Below, one piece after another: positions 11,607-23,100 of a stretch of 64,000 nucleotides of DNA. The notes below the pieces were generated by a model. The model was not told the origin of the DNA and ran no database searches. It saw nothing but the letters and a program-made list of their open reading frames with translations. The DNA comes from Bugula neritina (lineage: Eukaryota; Bryozoa; Gymnolaemata; Cheilostomatida; Bugulidae). Both the position numbers and the translations under genes were made by a program. The DNA lies in contig CAXIUT010000092.1 of assembly GCA_964035545.1 (NCBI GenBank), positions 1 through 64,000 on the forward strand. The letters run 5' to 3'. The number at the start of each line of letters is the position of its first letter. Within the stretch, counting starts at the first letter, position 1.

Positions 11607-13203
11607 CATCAGAACCACCAATATTCAAGCTGCCAAAGGTAGTTCATCATCTATTCAGCTGTATCTGATTGCATCCGAACCAGTCTGGGACCTAGAGGAA
11701 TGGATAAAATGATCAAAGATAGTCGTGGATAAACTCTTATCACTAATGATGGGGCTACTATCCTTCAAAAGCTTGATGTGGTTCATCCCACAGCTAAAAT
11801 GGTAGTTCTTTCTTGATTTAGCTTGTTGAGATTTCTAAGGCTCAAGATATTGAAGCAGGTGATGGAACTACTTCCGTAGTTGTTTTGGCTGGAGCACTAT
11901 TAAAAGCTGCTGAATCTCTTCTAGACAGAGGAATTCATCCTAACATCATTTCAGAAGGTATAAAATGTTTAACTTAGGATTCCAAGCTGCTTTGGACAAA
12001 TCTCTAGATGTAATTAAAAATTCTCTTTCTTTACCAGTTGATATTGCCAATAGATAAACTTTGATTGAATGCGTGAAGACATCTTTGAGTTCAAAAGTAG
12101 TGTCTGCAAATAGCGAGTTACTTTCTCCTATGGCTGTTGATGCTATTTATAAGATTATTGACCCTAAAACAGCTGTTAATGTGGATCTTAGAGATATTAA
12201 GATGGTTAAAAAGCTTGGAGGAACTATTGATGATACTGAACTTATTGAAGGAATAGTTTTTGATAAATGTAAACCAAGTAGTGCTAATGGAGGACCTACT
12301 AAAATATAAAATGCTAAAATTGCTGTTGTTCAGTTCCAAATTTCAACTCCTAAAACTGATATTTAAAACAGTGTTATTGTCAAAGATTACCAGGCAATGG
12401 ATAGAATAATGAAAGAAGAAAGAAAAATCATAGCTGAGATGGTTAAGAAGATTGTTGCTTCTGGAGCCAATGTGTTGCTTATCCAAAAAAGTATATTAAA
12501 GGATGCAACTAATGAACTTTCTCTACATTTCTTGGCTAAGAAAGGTATTATGGTTGTTCAAGATATTGAAAGAGATTAAGTTGACTTCATTTGTCGATCA
12601 ATTAAAGCTATTCCTATTGCTCACATTGACCATATGTCATCTGATAAATTTGGACATGCTGCTCTTTGTGAACATGCTAAACTTTTAGATGATACTAAAG
12701 TCTTCAAAATTACTGGATTAAAATAATCTAAAACTATGTCTATTTTGATCAGAGGATCTAATCCACTTGTCATTGATTAAGCTGATAGATCTATTCATGA
12801 CGCTTTATGTGTGATTCGTTCTCTTATTAAAAGCAGAGGATTACTTACTGGAGGAGGTTCTGTTGAACTTTAAGTAGCTACTCGTCTACAAGAGTGCATT
12901 GCTTCAATGAAGGGTCTTGAAACTATTATTTTCAGAGCCTATGCTGAAGCTCTTTAAATCATTCCTTATACATTGGCTGAGAATGCTGGAATGAGCTCGA
13001 TTGATGTGGTGACTGAGCTAAGAAACAGACATGTAAAGGGTGAAAAATGGAGTGGAATTAGTGTAAAGAAAGGAAATATTGTGGATATGAAGTAAGAAAG
13101 AGTTCTTCAACCTACCTTAGTCACTGTAAGCGCTCTTACTTTGGCTACATAAGTTGTTAGAATGATTCTTAAGATTGATGATGTCGTTATGACCATCAGA
13201 TGA
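11607..13203 (+). CDS. CCT4: CCT/TRiC chaperonin subunit delta (5' end missing)
   Basis: 511 residues visible, with 20-nt introns at 11639-11658, 11802-11821 and 11958-11977. Group II chaperonin motifs are clear: [36 protein letters not shown]. Delta-subunit signatures are [28 protein letters not shown] and [11 protein letters not shown] is a cytosolic ATP-driven folding ring for tubulin and actin. The N-terminus upstream of [10 protein letters not shown] is replaced by telomere repeat. Many conserved Glu positions (DRETL, EVIP-type, LATE) are TAA here, strong evidence for UAR=Glu. The TGA stop is at 13201. Confidence 0.95.
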
Positions 13204-13266
13204 TGTGGATAGTTGAACCTTATTAATTATGATATTATTGATATTATAAGATATACTTAATGAGAA

Positions 13267-15933
13267 TCATGAGAATTATTCTTGCATCTGTAGTGGTTGT
13301 TTTGTTTAATTAAGATCTTTTTTTCTGAAGCGGAGTTCATTATAGGCTTTTAAAGCATGTCCATAGGTTGGATGATTAATCATTTTGTAGCTTCCCAAAA
13401 TGTTTGATTTTTGTATTCGATTTGAAAAAGATTGATTTTCAATTGCAGCCCATTCAATAGGTACTTAAAGTTAATCTTTGCAACAATTTTTGAGCCATCC
13501 AAAGAAAGAAATCAAAGTATAGTCAATAACGATAACAACTAAAAAGAATACTGCTTACCCTAAAATTAAAGCATCAGTAAATATACGATCGATTGTTGAA
13601 TTATTAAAGAGAGTCATATTTAAACTAAAGAGAGGAGCATCTGATTGAAATACTCCTTAAGCTGTATGACTCCAGACAGAGAAGAAGCTATGAGCAACAA
13701 GGATAATTGGTATAAAATTAATAACTGATTCATTAAGGCCTTCATCAGCAGGTATCTTAACTGAGTATTTGAGGACTATGGTCTTTTTACATATGTAGAT
13801 CCATATCATTCCAAGAGTTAGTATTGGTATCATTAATGGAATTAGTCCACTATAGAGGACTCCAATGAAAAGTAAGAGGACTACAAGGGCATTTTATTCT
13901 GCATAGTAGAATTAAAGTCCAAGAACTTGCTGATTGGCTTCTTTTTGTATAAGGGGATTATTTTAATCATTATCTTAGCATTTAGAACGTATCCTCCACA
14001 TTATGAAACAATTTTTAACTGAAAAGACAATGAGACTGATGATAGGTGCAATTAAACAGCCAATGATAAGGAAGTTGAGATAATAAGGAGAAATAAGTGC
14101 ATACCAGTCAGTAGTGAAGTCGTTAAATATCGAAAGTTGATCGAATTCAATGAAATTGATAAATTCAAGGTATTTGTTAAACTATAATCCAAAAACATTG
14201 CCATTGAGGAGTAGAGGAATGACTGCAGTGTTTATAAAGTTAGAAATAAGGACTCCCCAAAAAGTAAATACATATTATGTTGGAATGTTACTTGGTCGAA
14301 GTAGATACTTGGCAATAACAGCGATCAAAATGGCTAGAATTACGTTGGTTATTGCTGATACAACTGAAGCAGCTACTTGCAGAGCATTTGTGATTAGTAC
14401 TTTATTTGAAATTGATTCACAAAGTCGATTGATATCTGGGTCAGTAAAGGTTTGTGCTAAGTTGGCATTGCAGTAGCAAAAAGTGTCAGAATTAGTGTTT
14501 CTTGCTTATATTTCTGATACCTGAAGAGCAGTGGTTGCTCCTGTTGGGATCACATAATCTTGACAGTTAGAAGAAGCAGCCACATAGAGAGTGCAAAACC
14601 CAATTAAAGCTGAAGTAATGGCAATTGCTATCACTACAAAGAAGATTGAGCAGACCCATCTTACTCCTCTTGATATTCCAGTCATGTCTGTATTTTTCCA
14701 GTTGATTTAATCTGGACGAGCTACTTTGGTAGTACGAAGCATGATGGGAAATTTGTTGAGGAAGAGATATCTTTAAGGAGGATTTGGTGTACAACAGAGA
14801 CATCTTTGGATTGATTGACTAAGTCCATTTTGTAGTTTGAAGCGTTTGCAATGGTTAAGAAAGCTGATTTTAGCTTTAAGAGTGCGGAAGTGAATGATAG
14901 CATGAAGAGGTTCAAATGCTTGAGAGATGTGAAGTAGTTATTATTCTATTTTTTAGAGTTATTTTTCGAGTTAAAACATTTTATCATGACTTTTATTGGT
15001 TTGTTTGATAACTTGATGTTCTTTTTATACTTATTAGATAGCTTAGTCATATTAAATGAAACGATGAAAGTTGCCGTTATAGTTGTAAACAATTTATATT
15101 TCAAAAGACCCTTTGTAAAGATTATCAATATATGCTCTGAGTTAGTTTTATAGTGTTTTTATGTTAGTAGTTTCATCTGAAAAATCTTATACAGTAACGA
15201 CATATCTTGATGGATTGACGATTGCATGATTTTTTTCCATTTAGTCTAAGATGGAATTGTGAAAAGAACGCCAATGCAGCCAAAAAATAAATATAACTAG
15301 AATTGAAAGTATATCACAGATGGTGATTATTAGATATTATCTCTGAGTTCCATTAGTGAGATTTCCTAAAGTGAACTTAGATAGAGTTCCTGTAAAGGAT
15401 TCAGAAGAAGTATATTTAATAAGCCCATTTCCATCGTAGTGGATAATCATTGGTAAAAGTAGAATGACACTCATAATAAGTAAAGCAATAGCTAATCTCT
15501 TAATGAACTAAAAGTAGAGATAGACTCCTAATCCAAATTATTTTAGTTCATTATTATTACCACAAACCTACATTGGCTCATAGGTTCCATCTGATTCTCT
15601 TCTTCTGTAGCTTTGGGAATCTTTGAATTAGAGAACTTTGTTGAAGTTAGCCATCTAGTAACCTTTTTTTATCTTTTTGTTCAGGCGGGTAGGAGAAGAA
15701 TTTTAAGTTAAAGGTTTATTTGTCAATTCTTGTCTTGACTAGCTTTTTAGAGGCATTAATGGGTGAGGTGCTGGTCTATCTCGCAGTTATATTTTCAAAG
15801 GATTTAGACGAGGAACTACTTTCGAGGGGCTTGCCTGTAATTAACCTGGCTCACTATCACTACTTCCATCTAGATCTGGTTAAACAACTTTAGCTATCTT
15901 GACTCCTGAATTGATATTGGGGTCTAAAGACAT
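13267..15933 (-). CDS. OSCA/TMEM63 (CSC1)-type cation channel
   Basis: Intronless 888-residue multi-pass membrane protein. It has a Pro-rich cytosolic N-terminus, a first TM (IKRLAIALLIMSVILLLPM), then a long cytosolic region with an RRM-like element (SRYVVTVEDFSD) as in OSCA/TMEM63. A cluster of about nine hydrophobic helices follows, including FYYAEENALVVLLLFIGVLY and VINFIPIILVAHSFFSVWSH. These match the conserved membrane core (DUF221/RSN1_7TM) of calcium-permeable, mechanically or osmotically gated channels. Length is typical. The assignment rests on topology and core motifs seen by eye. It converges with CCT4. Confidence 0.75.
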
Positions 15934-16084
15934 GAACGAAATAATTTTAATAAAACAACTGATAAAATAACTAATTAATCTATAAAATAAGTATGAATCA
16001 AGATCAAAGTTTTATTGTTTTAAATGGAAGAAAATGATATAAAATATAGTTTATTTTGATTTTATTATCGCAATTAAGAGTAAA

Positions 16085-17348
16085 TCAGAGTTATTTTTAT
16101 TCTTCTACTATTTTTGCTTCCTTCAATTTTAATTCTGCTTCTTTATTGTAGCCTTGTATTGTCTTGAGTAGAGCTTTTGCTTGAGGATTAGTCTGGAAAT
16201 GCTTCCTGACAGGTTCAATTAGCTCATTTATCACCTTTGATATGGCTGGTTTGAGGTCTCCAGGATGTAAATGTCCCATCTGGAAGTCATCTGCTAACTG
16301 TTCAAATGAATAATAAGTTCTAAGTAGAATAAAATATACTTATTTCCTCCATTTTCAGCATTTCTTATCACTTCAAGAGAGTTTCTTGCTCCAAAAACAA
16401 TATTTTTAGCATAATCAAGGATAGGGTTTCCTTAAATGGTTTTTTCAGGACAGAAAGCTTTTTTGATTTTTCTAACAACATCTTCAGGAGAATCTTCCAT
16501 GAAAATGGCTGAGTTAGGATCTGATTTAGACATTTTTTATTGTCCTTCAATTAGGCCTGAAACCATAGGATGTGAAACAATGATAGGTTTATCTTAGTTG
16601 GGATCTGCCATTTAGATAGCTAACATATTTACTTTTCTTTGATCAATGCCCAGTTGACAAATATCAACATCAAGGAAGAAAATATCAGTGCATTGCATAC
16701 AAGGATAAATAAGTTGTGATACTTTCAGTTGATCTGATTATTTTTTACCCATAATAGTGGCACATTTTTTCATTCGAGTGATTGTGTTTTGGCAAGCTAT
16801 TTCCATTACTTTAAGCCAATATTAGTTGGATCTTTGATTGATTTCTTCTGAAGCCCATAAAAACTTGACATTAGACATTTTCATTCCTACAGCTTTCCAA
16901 ACTTAGATAAAATATTTACCAACTGTTCTAATTTTTTAGAGATCTCCATCAAATTTTCCATTAAGCATAGCAAAATAATCAGCGATCCAGAAGTAAAAGA
17001 TAGCTCCTGCATCTACCATTTTATTAACATTGATAGCTCTTAATAAACCTTGAGCGATATGTATTCTTCCGGATGGTTCAAATCCATCATAGCATTTAAC
17101 GAATTACTTTTTAAGAAGTCTATCTTTTAATAGTTCTTCTCCAACTACTTCAAATCCAACAGATTTGATGAGATTGACTCTTTTTTACAATGGTAAACTA
17201 GATAAAAAATGATTTACAGTGAGGGGACTGGATCAAAGAGTTAGTTGATTAGTTTGTCTCCTTTGAATGCTTATTTTTATTCTTTTTTTGGAGGGTCAAC
17301 ATCATAGAAAGATATGCCTCCCGTACACCAATCGATTTTGGTTTGCAT
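16085..17348 (-). CDS. Tyrosyl-tRNA synthetase, cytosolic
   Basis: 407 residues with two 20-nt introns (16320-16339 and 17198-17217). Class I synthetase motifs: the HIGH-like [13 protein letters not shown], the [14 protein letters not shown] helix, and the KMSKS loop [14 protein letters not shown]. This is the archaeal/eukaryotic form of TyrRS, which charges tRNA-Tyr with tyrosine. A ~30-residue N-terminal extension precedes the Rossmann fold, and the C-terminus contains the PGDLKPAI segment. No EMAP-II domain is present, so the protein is close to the minimal length. Confidence 0.92.
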
Positions 17349-17491
17349 TAAAAGATAAAAGAAATAATATTCAAACTTTATTAAATCAAAAATAATATCA
17401 TTTGAATATTTATATTTTTAATTCTTATCAGAAATGATGATATTGTTCAAGGAAATAAGTTTATGACTCTTTCATATTTATAATAAAAAAG

Positions 17492-17947
17492 ATGGAAGCT
17501 TTAGATAGGATTAACTTTTATAGACCCAATCATCTCAATGGCTTTATGAGTAACTTTTATCCTGCGCCTTTTTCAGTTGGAAAAACAGTCTATTCTACTT
17601 CATAACATTACTTTCAAAGTAAAAAATATTAAGGAAAACCACAAGAACAAAAAGTAATTGCTGCTAAAACACCAGCTGAGGCATTCAAGTTAGGAAGAGA
17701 TAAAACATTTCCTAGAAGAGCTGATTGGTAAGAGATAAAAGAAGGAGTAATGTACTAGGCTTTAAAGTTAAAATTTTCTACACATTCTGATCTCAAAGCA
17801 AAACTACTTGAAACTGAAAACAAATTACTAGTGGAACATACTCACCGAGATTCTTATTGGGGAGATGGTGGAACAAATGGTAAAGGAAAAAACAGATTAG
17901 GAATACTACTGATGAAACTTAGAGATGAGTTTAGAAAACAAAAATGA
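17492..17947 (+). CDS. NADAR (YbiA/DUF1768) family protein
   Basis: Intronless 151-residue protein covering a complete NADAR domain. Signatures: FMSNFYPAPFSV, TSEHYFQSKKYEG, RADWEEIKEGVMYEALKLKF, HRDSYWGDGG and GKNRLGILLMKLR. Characterised NADAR proteins are N-glycosidases acting on riboflavin-pathway intermediates (YbiA) or on ADP-ribose modifications. The eukaryotic role is not settled, and I infer none beyond N-glycoside hydrolysis. The Glu of SEHYF is TAA (17603-17605). Ends 61 bp before telomere block 2. Confidence 0.88.
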
Positions 17948-18008
17948 TTTTGATAGCAAATATCAAATATAGATATTTATCTATGATCATAGTTTGAAAG
18001 TTTTGCTA

Positions 18009-18098
18009 TTGGGTTGGGGTTGGGGTTGGGGTTGGGGTTGGGGTTGGGGTTGGGGTTGGGGTTGGGGTTGGGGTTGGGGTTGGGGTTGGGGTTGGGTT
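18009..18098 (+). repeat. Internal telomeric GGGGTT block 2
   Basis: About 90 bp of GGGGTT repeats in right-end orientation between the convergent 3' ends of the NADAR gene and the next minus-strand gene. The reading frame of the minus-strand gene runs into the block without reaching a TGA, so its last codons have been replaced. Confidence 0.95.
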
Positions 18099-19930
18099 AA
18101 CTTTTAGACTTGTTATCCTAGATCTCCAACTTGTATCATTTCTCTCACAAACCAAGAATCTATTTTAGTTTATTTTGCTTGAACAGTGCTGATATCTTTT
18201 GTTTTTATTTAGCCTTTTTTTTAAGATTGTTTTGAATAAGTTTATTTTGGTTGTATTGAATTAATCTATTTATTTTTGAAAGAATTAAATTATATCTTTT
18301 TTGATTTAATTTCATTAGTATTTTATTTTATTTATCTTTTAAATTTCTCTTTTCTTTCTTAGAAAAATGGTCTATCTTAATATGATTATTTTTTTGATAT
18401 AGATATTTCTCTAGGAATAAATTAAGTCTCTTATTTGTTTTTTTAAAGCTTATTATCTTTTTATGTGGCTCTTTGCTATCCGAAAAATATGTTTTTTTGA
18501 GCTATACTTTTCAATTTAAAAGTTTAAGTGCTTCTTCTACCAAATTTGTTTAGTTGTTCTTTAATTCCTTTTTCTTATTTAGGTTTTTCTTAAGTATTTT
18601 TGTGTTAAAAAAAAGGTTTTAGTTGTTTTTAAATGCTTTTTGATTTGCTTGAAAATTATGTAATAGAATTTTTTCTTGATTTTGAAGAGAATTATATGGT
18701 TTAGTTTCTTTTAGTTTATTGAATTTGTTCTATTTTAGATTATTTTTGTTCAGGAATATAACTTGATGTTTGATTTTTACGAGTTATTCCAAAAATAGAT
18801 GACTTTTATTTACTTTTATTTCTATTAATATCTTATTATTTATTATTTTTCAAATAAAAGTTGCTTCTTTTTTCTTCAACTTTAAAAGGAATCACTTATT
18901 TAGTTTATTCCATTGGATCCTTTTATATTGATGATAATTTTTATTTAAATTCTTCTTTTTATTATTTTTTAGGTTTTAAATGGACATGTGAGAAAGGTTG
19001 TTTATCTTTTTTGAGGGAAGATAGTAAATTTTTGTTCTTTTTAGGTTTTATTTAATGAAAATCTGAGCTCATTTGTAGATTAAAAGGGTAGTTACTTGAA
19101 TTTTTATCACTAGAACTATCATTTTGTTTATCTAAATCTTAATCTTAATCTTCTTCTGCTACGATTTTATTATTAAAAGGTTATTATTTATTTTACTATA
19201 GTTTTGGCTTGAAATCTTATTTTTGGAATGAAAATAAACTTTGTTCAGAGTGAATAGAAGATGTATTATTAGATTTTATTTAATCTTTTCTATTAAATTT
19301 AATTTTTTATTGATTATTGATAGTTTTTATTGGCATTTTCCATCTATTAATTGATTTTTAATTGTCTCTTTCTGGGTTAATAAATCTTTTTTGTCCAAAA
19401 AGAGGTTTTTAGATGAGTTTTAATGGTTCAGAAACATGATCTAAATGATAGGATGACCCTTTGTTATTCTTTTCAGCTTTTAGATTCTTTGATAGAATAC
19501 CTTATCTTTCTTATTTATCGACAGTTTATTCACTTTAATTCTATTCTTCATGAATATAGTTTCTTTATGAATTTCTAGCTATTAGAAAGTTGTTTTATCT
19601 TGGTTTGAATTTTGACTGTTTTAAGACCACAGAAATATCTTTTTCATCAGATGGCATATTGAAGGGCTTTTAGTTGTTAGGAGCATCAGTAAAGATAGGA
19701 TATTCTATTTCTTGAGGTTCTTCATTGTTTTAGTATCCTTGTTCTTCTATTTGTGATAGGATGGATGTTTGATGATTTTGAGGATGAGGATTTTAGTTGA
19801 AGAAGTTGTAGGCCGAGTCATTTTATTCTGGTTCTCTGTCAAAGATGGACTTGTGTTCGTGTTGGTTGAAGAAAGGAGTCTAGTTGCTGTCTTAGTTGTG
19901 ATCAGGTTTGCTTTATCTTTTGTAATTCAT
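18098..19930 (-). CDS. Lys/Glu/Asn-rich protein of unknown function (3' end missing)
   Basis: A frame of about 611 codons without TGA, starting at an ATG at 19930 and running into telomere block 2. The composition is extremely biased to Lys, Glu, Asn, Ser and Phe, with many short repeats such as FKPK and KNS. No globular domain is recognisable; most of it is probably disordered. The last readable part (DSWFVREMIQVGDLG) looks more ordered. The stop codon and a few C-terminal residues lie under the telomere repeat. It shares a divergent spacer with the gene at 20108. Confidence 0.6.
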
Positions 19931-20014
19931 AGTAAAATTAGTCTAATCTATAATTCAGATGTTAATTATTAAATCTATTTTCATTATACAAATGCAAGTT
20001 TATAACTATCCCTT

Positions 20015-20107
20015 GGGGTTGGGGTTGGGGTTGGGGTTGGGGTTGGGGTTGGGGTTGGGGTTGGGGTTGGGGTTGGGGTTGGGGTTGGGGTTGGGGTTGG
20101 GGTTGGG
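20015..20107 (+). repeat. Internal telomeric GGGGTT block 3
   Basis: 93 bp of GGGGTT repeats in right-end orientation in the divergent spacer between the Lys/Glu-rich gene (start 19930) and a large membrane-protein gene. The latter's frame is open straight out of the block, and its start codon and signal peptide are missing. Confidence 0.95.
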
Positions 20108-23100
20108 ACTAATTTTAACATTTTCATCTATGTCAATTGCGGCTGGTTCATAGCCTACTGTATCATTTTCAACTCGTTATAGTATTGATGCTGGTAGTTT
20201 ACAATCATGTCAATATAAAACAAGTTCTGTATCATCTTATTTTGTGGCTACTTGTGTGGCTAGTTCTAATTCGAGTTCTGTTTAAATTGTATTTTCGGGA
20301 GTATATGACAGTACAGCTCCAAGTGAGACCACTTTGAGTTTAAAGGTATTAAAATATATATTAAGTTTACTATAAATAATCCTTGGGCAGCTACGACGTA
20401 AACTTATACTGTATCTATCGTATAAAGTGGTAATAGATTGACTTCGTCATCGAGTATTATAAGTTATTCTGCCTCTGCATTGACTGATTGTTCTTATACC
20501 AGTAGTTCTAATATGAATGGAGTTGTTGCTACTCGTACTGTCAGTTTTAATCCGTCAGTAAAAGTTATATCTGGATCTTATCTTGAGATATCTATGTCTT
20601 ATTGGTTTGGAACTTTATTGAATCTTGCTACATCTAGTCCTAGCTGTGTGGCTCTCTCTGTAAGTATTTTACTATATAGAATGTTGATTCCTCTTTGAGT
20701 TGTTCTAATACTACGAATGGAGCTTTATAGATCTTTTATGCTCATGGTTTATTTTCTGTTAATAAGACGATTGTGGGTGCTGTTAGTTTCAATATATCGA
20801 GTTTAACTAATCCTTGGTCTTTGAATGCCTTTGGTCCTATTACTTATAATTTGATATATTAGTCTGGAGGGTCATCGTATGTATCTCAGACTTGTACTGG
20901 TTTGACTCAAAAGACAACCTAGTTGAATTCATTGGTATCATTTGGAATATCATTTTTTAGTTTTATATCTTTTACTAGTAGTTTTAAGAACGGATGGTTC
21001 AAAATAAATAACCCTCTTCCTGCTTCTGGAGGGTAGTTACATGTATTAGTGATAATATAAAGATAAGTTGGACTGGAGGAGTCAGTATATCATATTCTGC
21101 ATCAGGCACATCACCATCTATGACATTCTTGAATTCTTCTTTACTTATTTTAGGTAATTTTCCATCAGATTATAATCCTAATTCTAATATATCCATATTT
21201 AGTCGTTTCAATGTCGTTGCCCCTCCTTCTTCTAGAGATTTCACCATCACTGTCACTTCATATTATGTATCTGGTGGAGTTAGCTATGGCATATAGACTA
21301 AAACTAATACATATCGTTGTTATGCTGGTAGTCTATCTCCATCTTCTGTCTCTTTGGGTAGTACTTCAATCGGTGCCACTACTACTCTTGCTTTGAGTAT
21401 TACACTTGGTCATGCTGTATATTCTGGTAGCTATATTGGTGTTACATTTCCTTCTTAGATGGTGATAGGTTCAGGTAATACTTGTACAACTGATAATCCA
21501 TCTATTACGTGTTTGGTGTCGAATAGTTCTTATAGTAATTTGACTGTCTCTGCTACTGTAGCCCTATCAACAGTCGTAGTAATAACTTATAGTTCTGTTA
21601 TTAATCCAAGTCAATCTATGACAACTTCTTCTATCCAAGTGATATCATATATAGATTCAGCTTTTGATGGTATTATCGATCAGACTATTTCAGGTTTGAC
21701 GATGACTTTTGGACCAAACCAACTCAGCAATACTTCTGTTTTTGTACTACCATCTAATCTAACCACTTATGCCCAATCTAATTATACCATATCTATTACT
21801 CTAACTGACTCTATAGTAGCAAATGGCAGTATTCTCATTGTATTTCCTTCTGATCTAACACTAGGCACTCCATCTTTGATATCAGCATCATTTCCTACGA
21901 CTTCTTGCACTCTTAATCAAAATGGCAACAATATTACATTATCTAACTGTTTTGCTAGTGATTTGGCATCTCTTGGCATTTATTTTGTAATTGGTGAAAT
22001 AACCAATCCATCAACTTTGACTCCTACTGATTCCTTTTAAATCTATACATCTGGACCTTCAGGAGGAACTATTAACTATATTACTACAGGTGTTTCAGTT
22101 ACGATGACCACCCTGGCTACTTCTTTGAATTTCACAGCACTACCGACTTCATCAGTTGTTGCATAAATTACAACCTATACCTTTTCTATTCAATTCTTTA
22201 GTACTCCTTCATCGGGTAGCTATCTCATGCTATATCTACCAGTTGGAATGGCTATTTCTGGTACACCTACTTGCACACCTATAATAGGCATCGCTTCTGT
22301 ATCTTGTAGTAGCACCAATACGACATCTTTACAAATCAATTTAGTTGCAGTACCTGCATCTACAATATAATTTACTGTAACTAACATTCAAAACTATCAA
22401 ATCAGTACTATTTCAGTTGATCTCCAAATGGTCATATATAATCCAGTTGGTTCAGCATCATAGCAAACACCCTCCATTTCACTAACCTTTACTGCAACTA
22501 CCCTTTCAGCTACAGTTAACAATGATGATCAGATAGCCATCAACTAACCCTCTAATATTACTCTGACTATCACTGCACCTTTTTCCTTATCTTCTGACTT
22601 AAATGCCTCGCTTACTTCTATCTAAATCACTCTTCCAGCATAAATTAGTGTTCTTGCGGGTACTACTTGTGGTAGTTTGACTTGTTCTCAAAATGGTAAT
22701 CAATATACAATTGATAATGTTGGTCTTACTGTATCTAGTCTTGCAGTTGTTTTTAGTAATCTTCTTTTATCATTTTCTGTCAGTTCTTCGAGTTTTACTA
22801 TAAATTATCTGTACAATCTAGCAACGATAGCTGAAATTAGTTCTGGCATAATAGTGAGCACATATTGTACAGCTCCTTGCCAGAGATGTTTAGTAAGTTC
22901 ATCTAGTTGTCAATCTTGTCTTCCTTCTCCTAACATATTTACTATATTCTTTCCCTTAAATTCATCTTGCATAGCAACTTGTCCATCAACTTACTACTAA
23001 CTCAATAACTAATGCCACGCTTGCCAATCATCTTGTTCGACTTGTAATTCATCATCAACTTGCTAAACTTGTGCTGCTTCATTCTTCTTTTATAATTCTA

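Noticed and set aside
14150-14476. Plus-strand ORF at 14.2 kb
   Set aside because: Antisense to the OSCA/TMEM63-type channel, whose TM helices and family motifs are on the minus strand.
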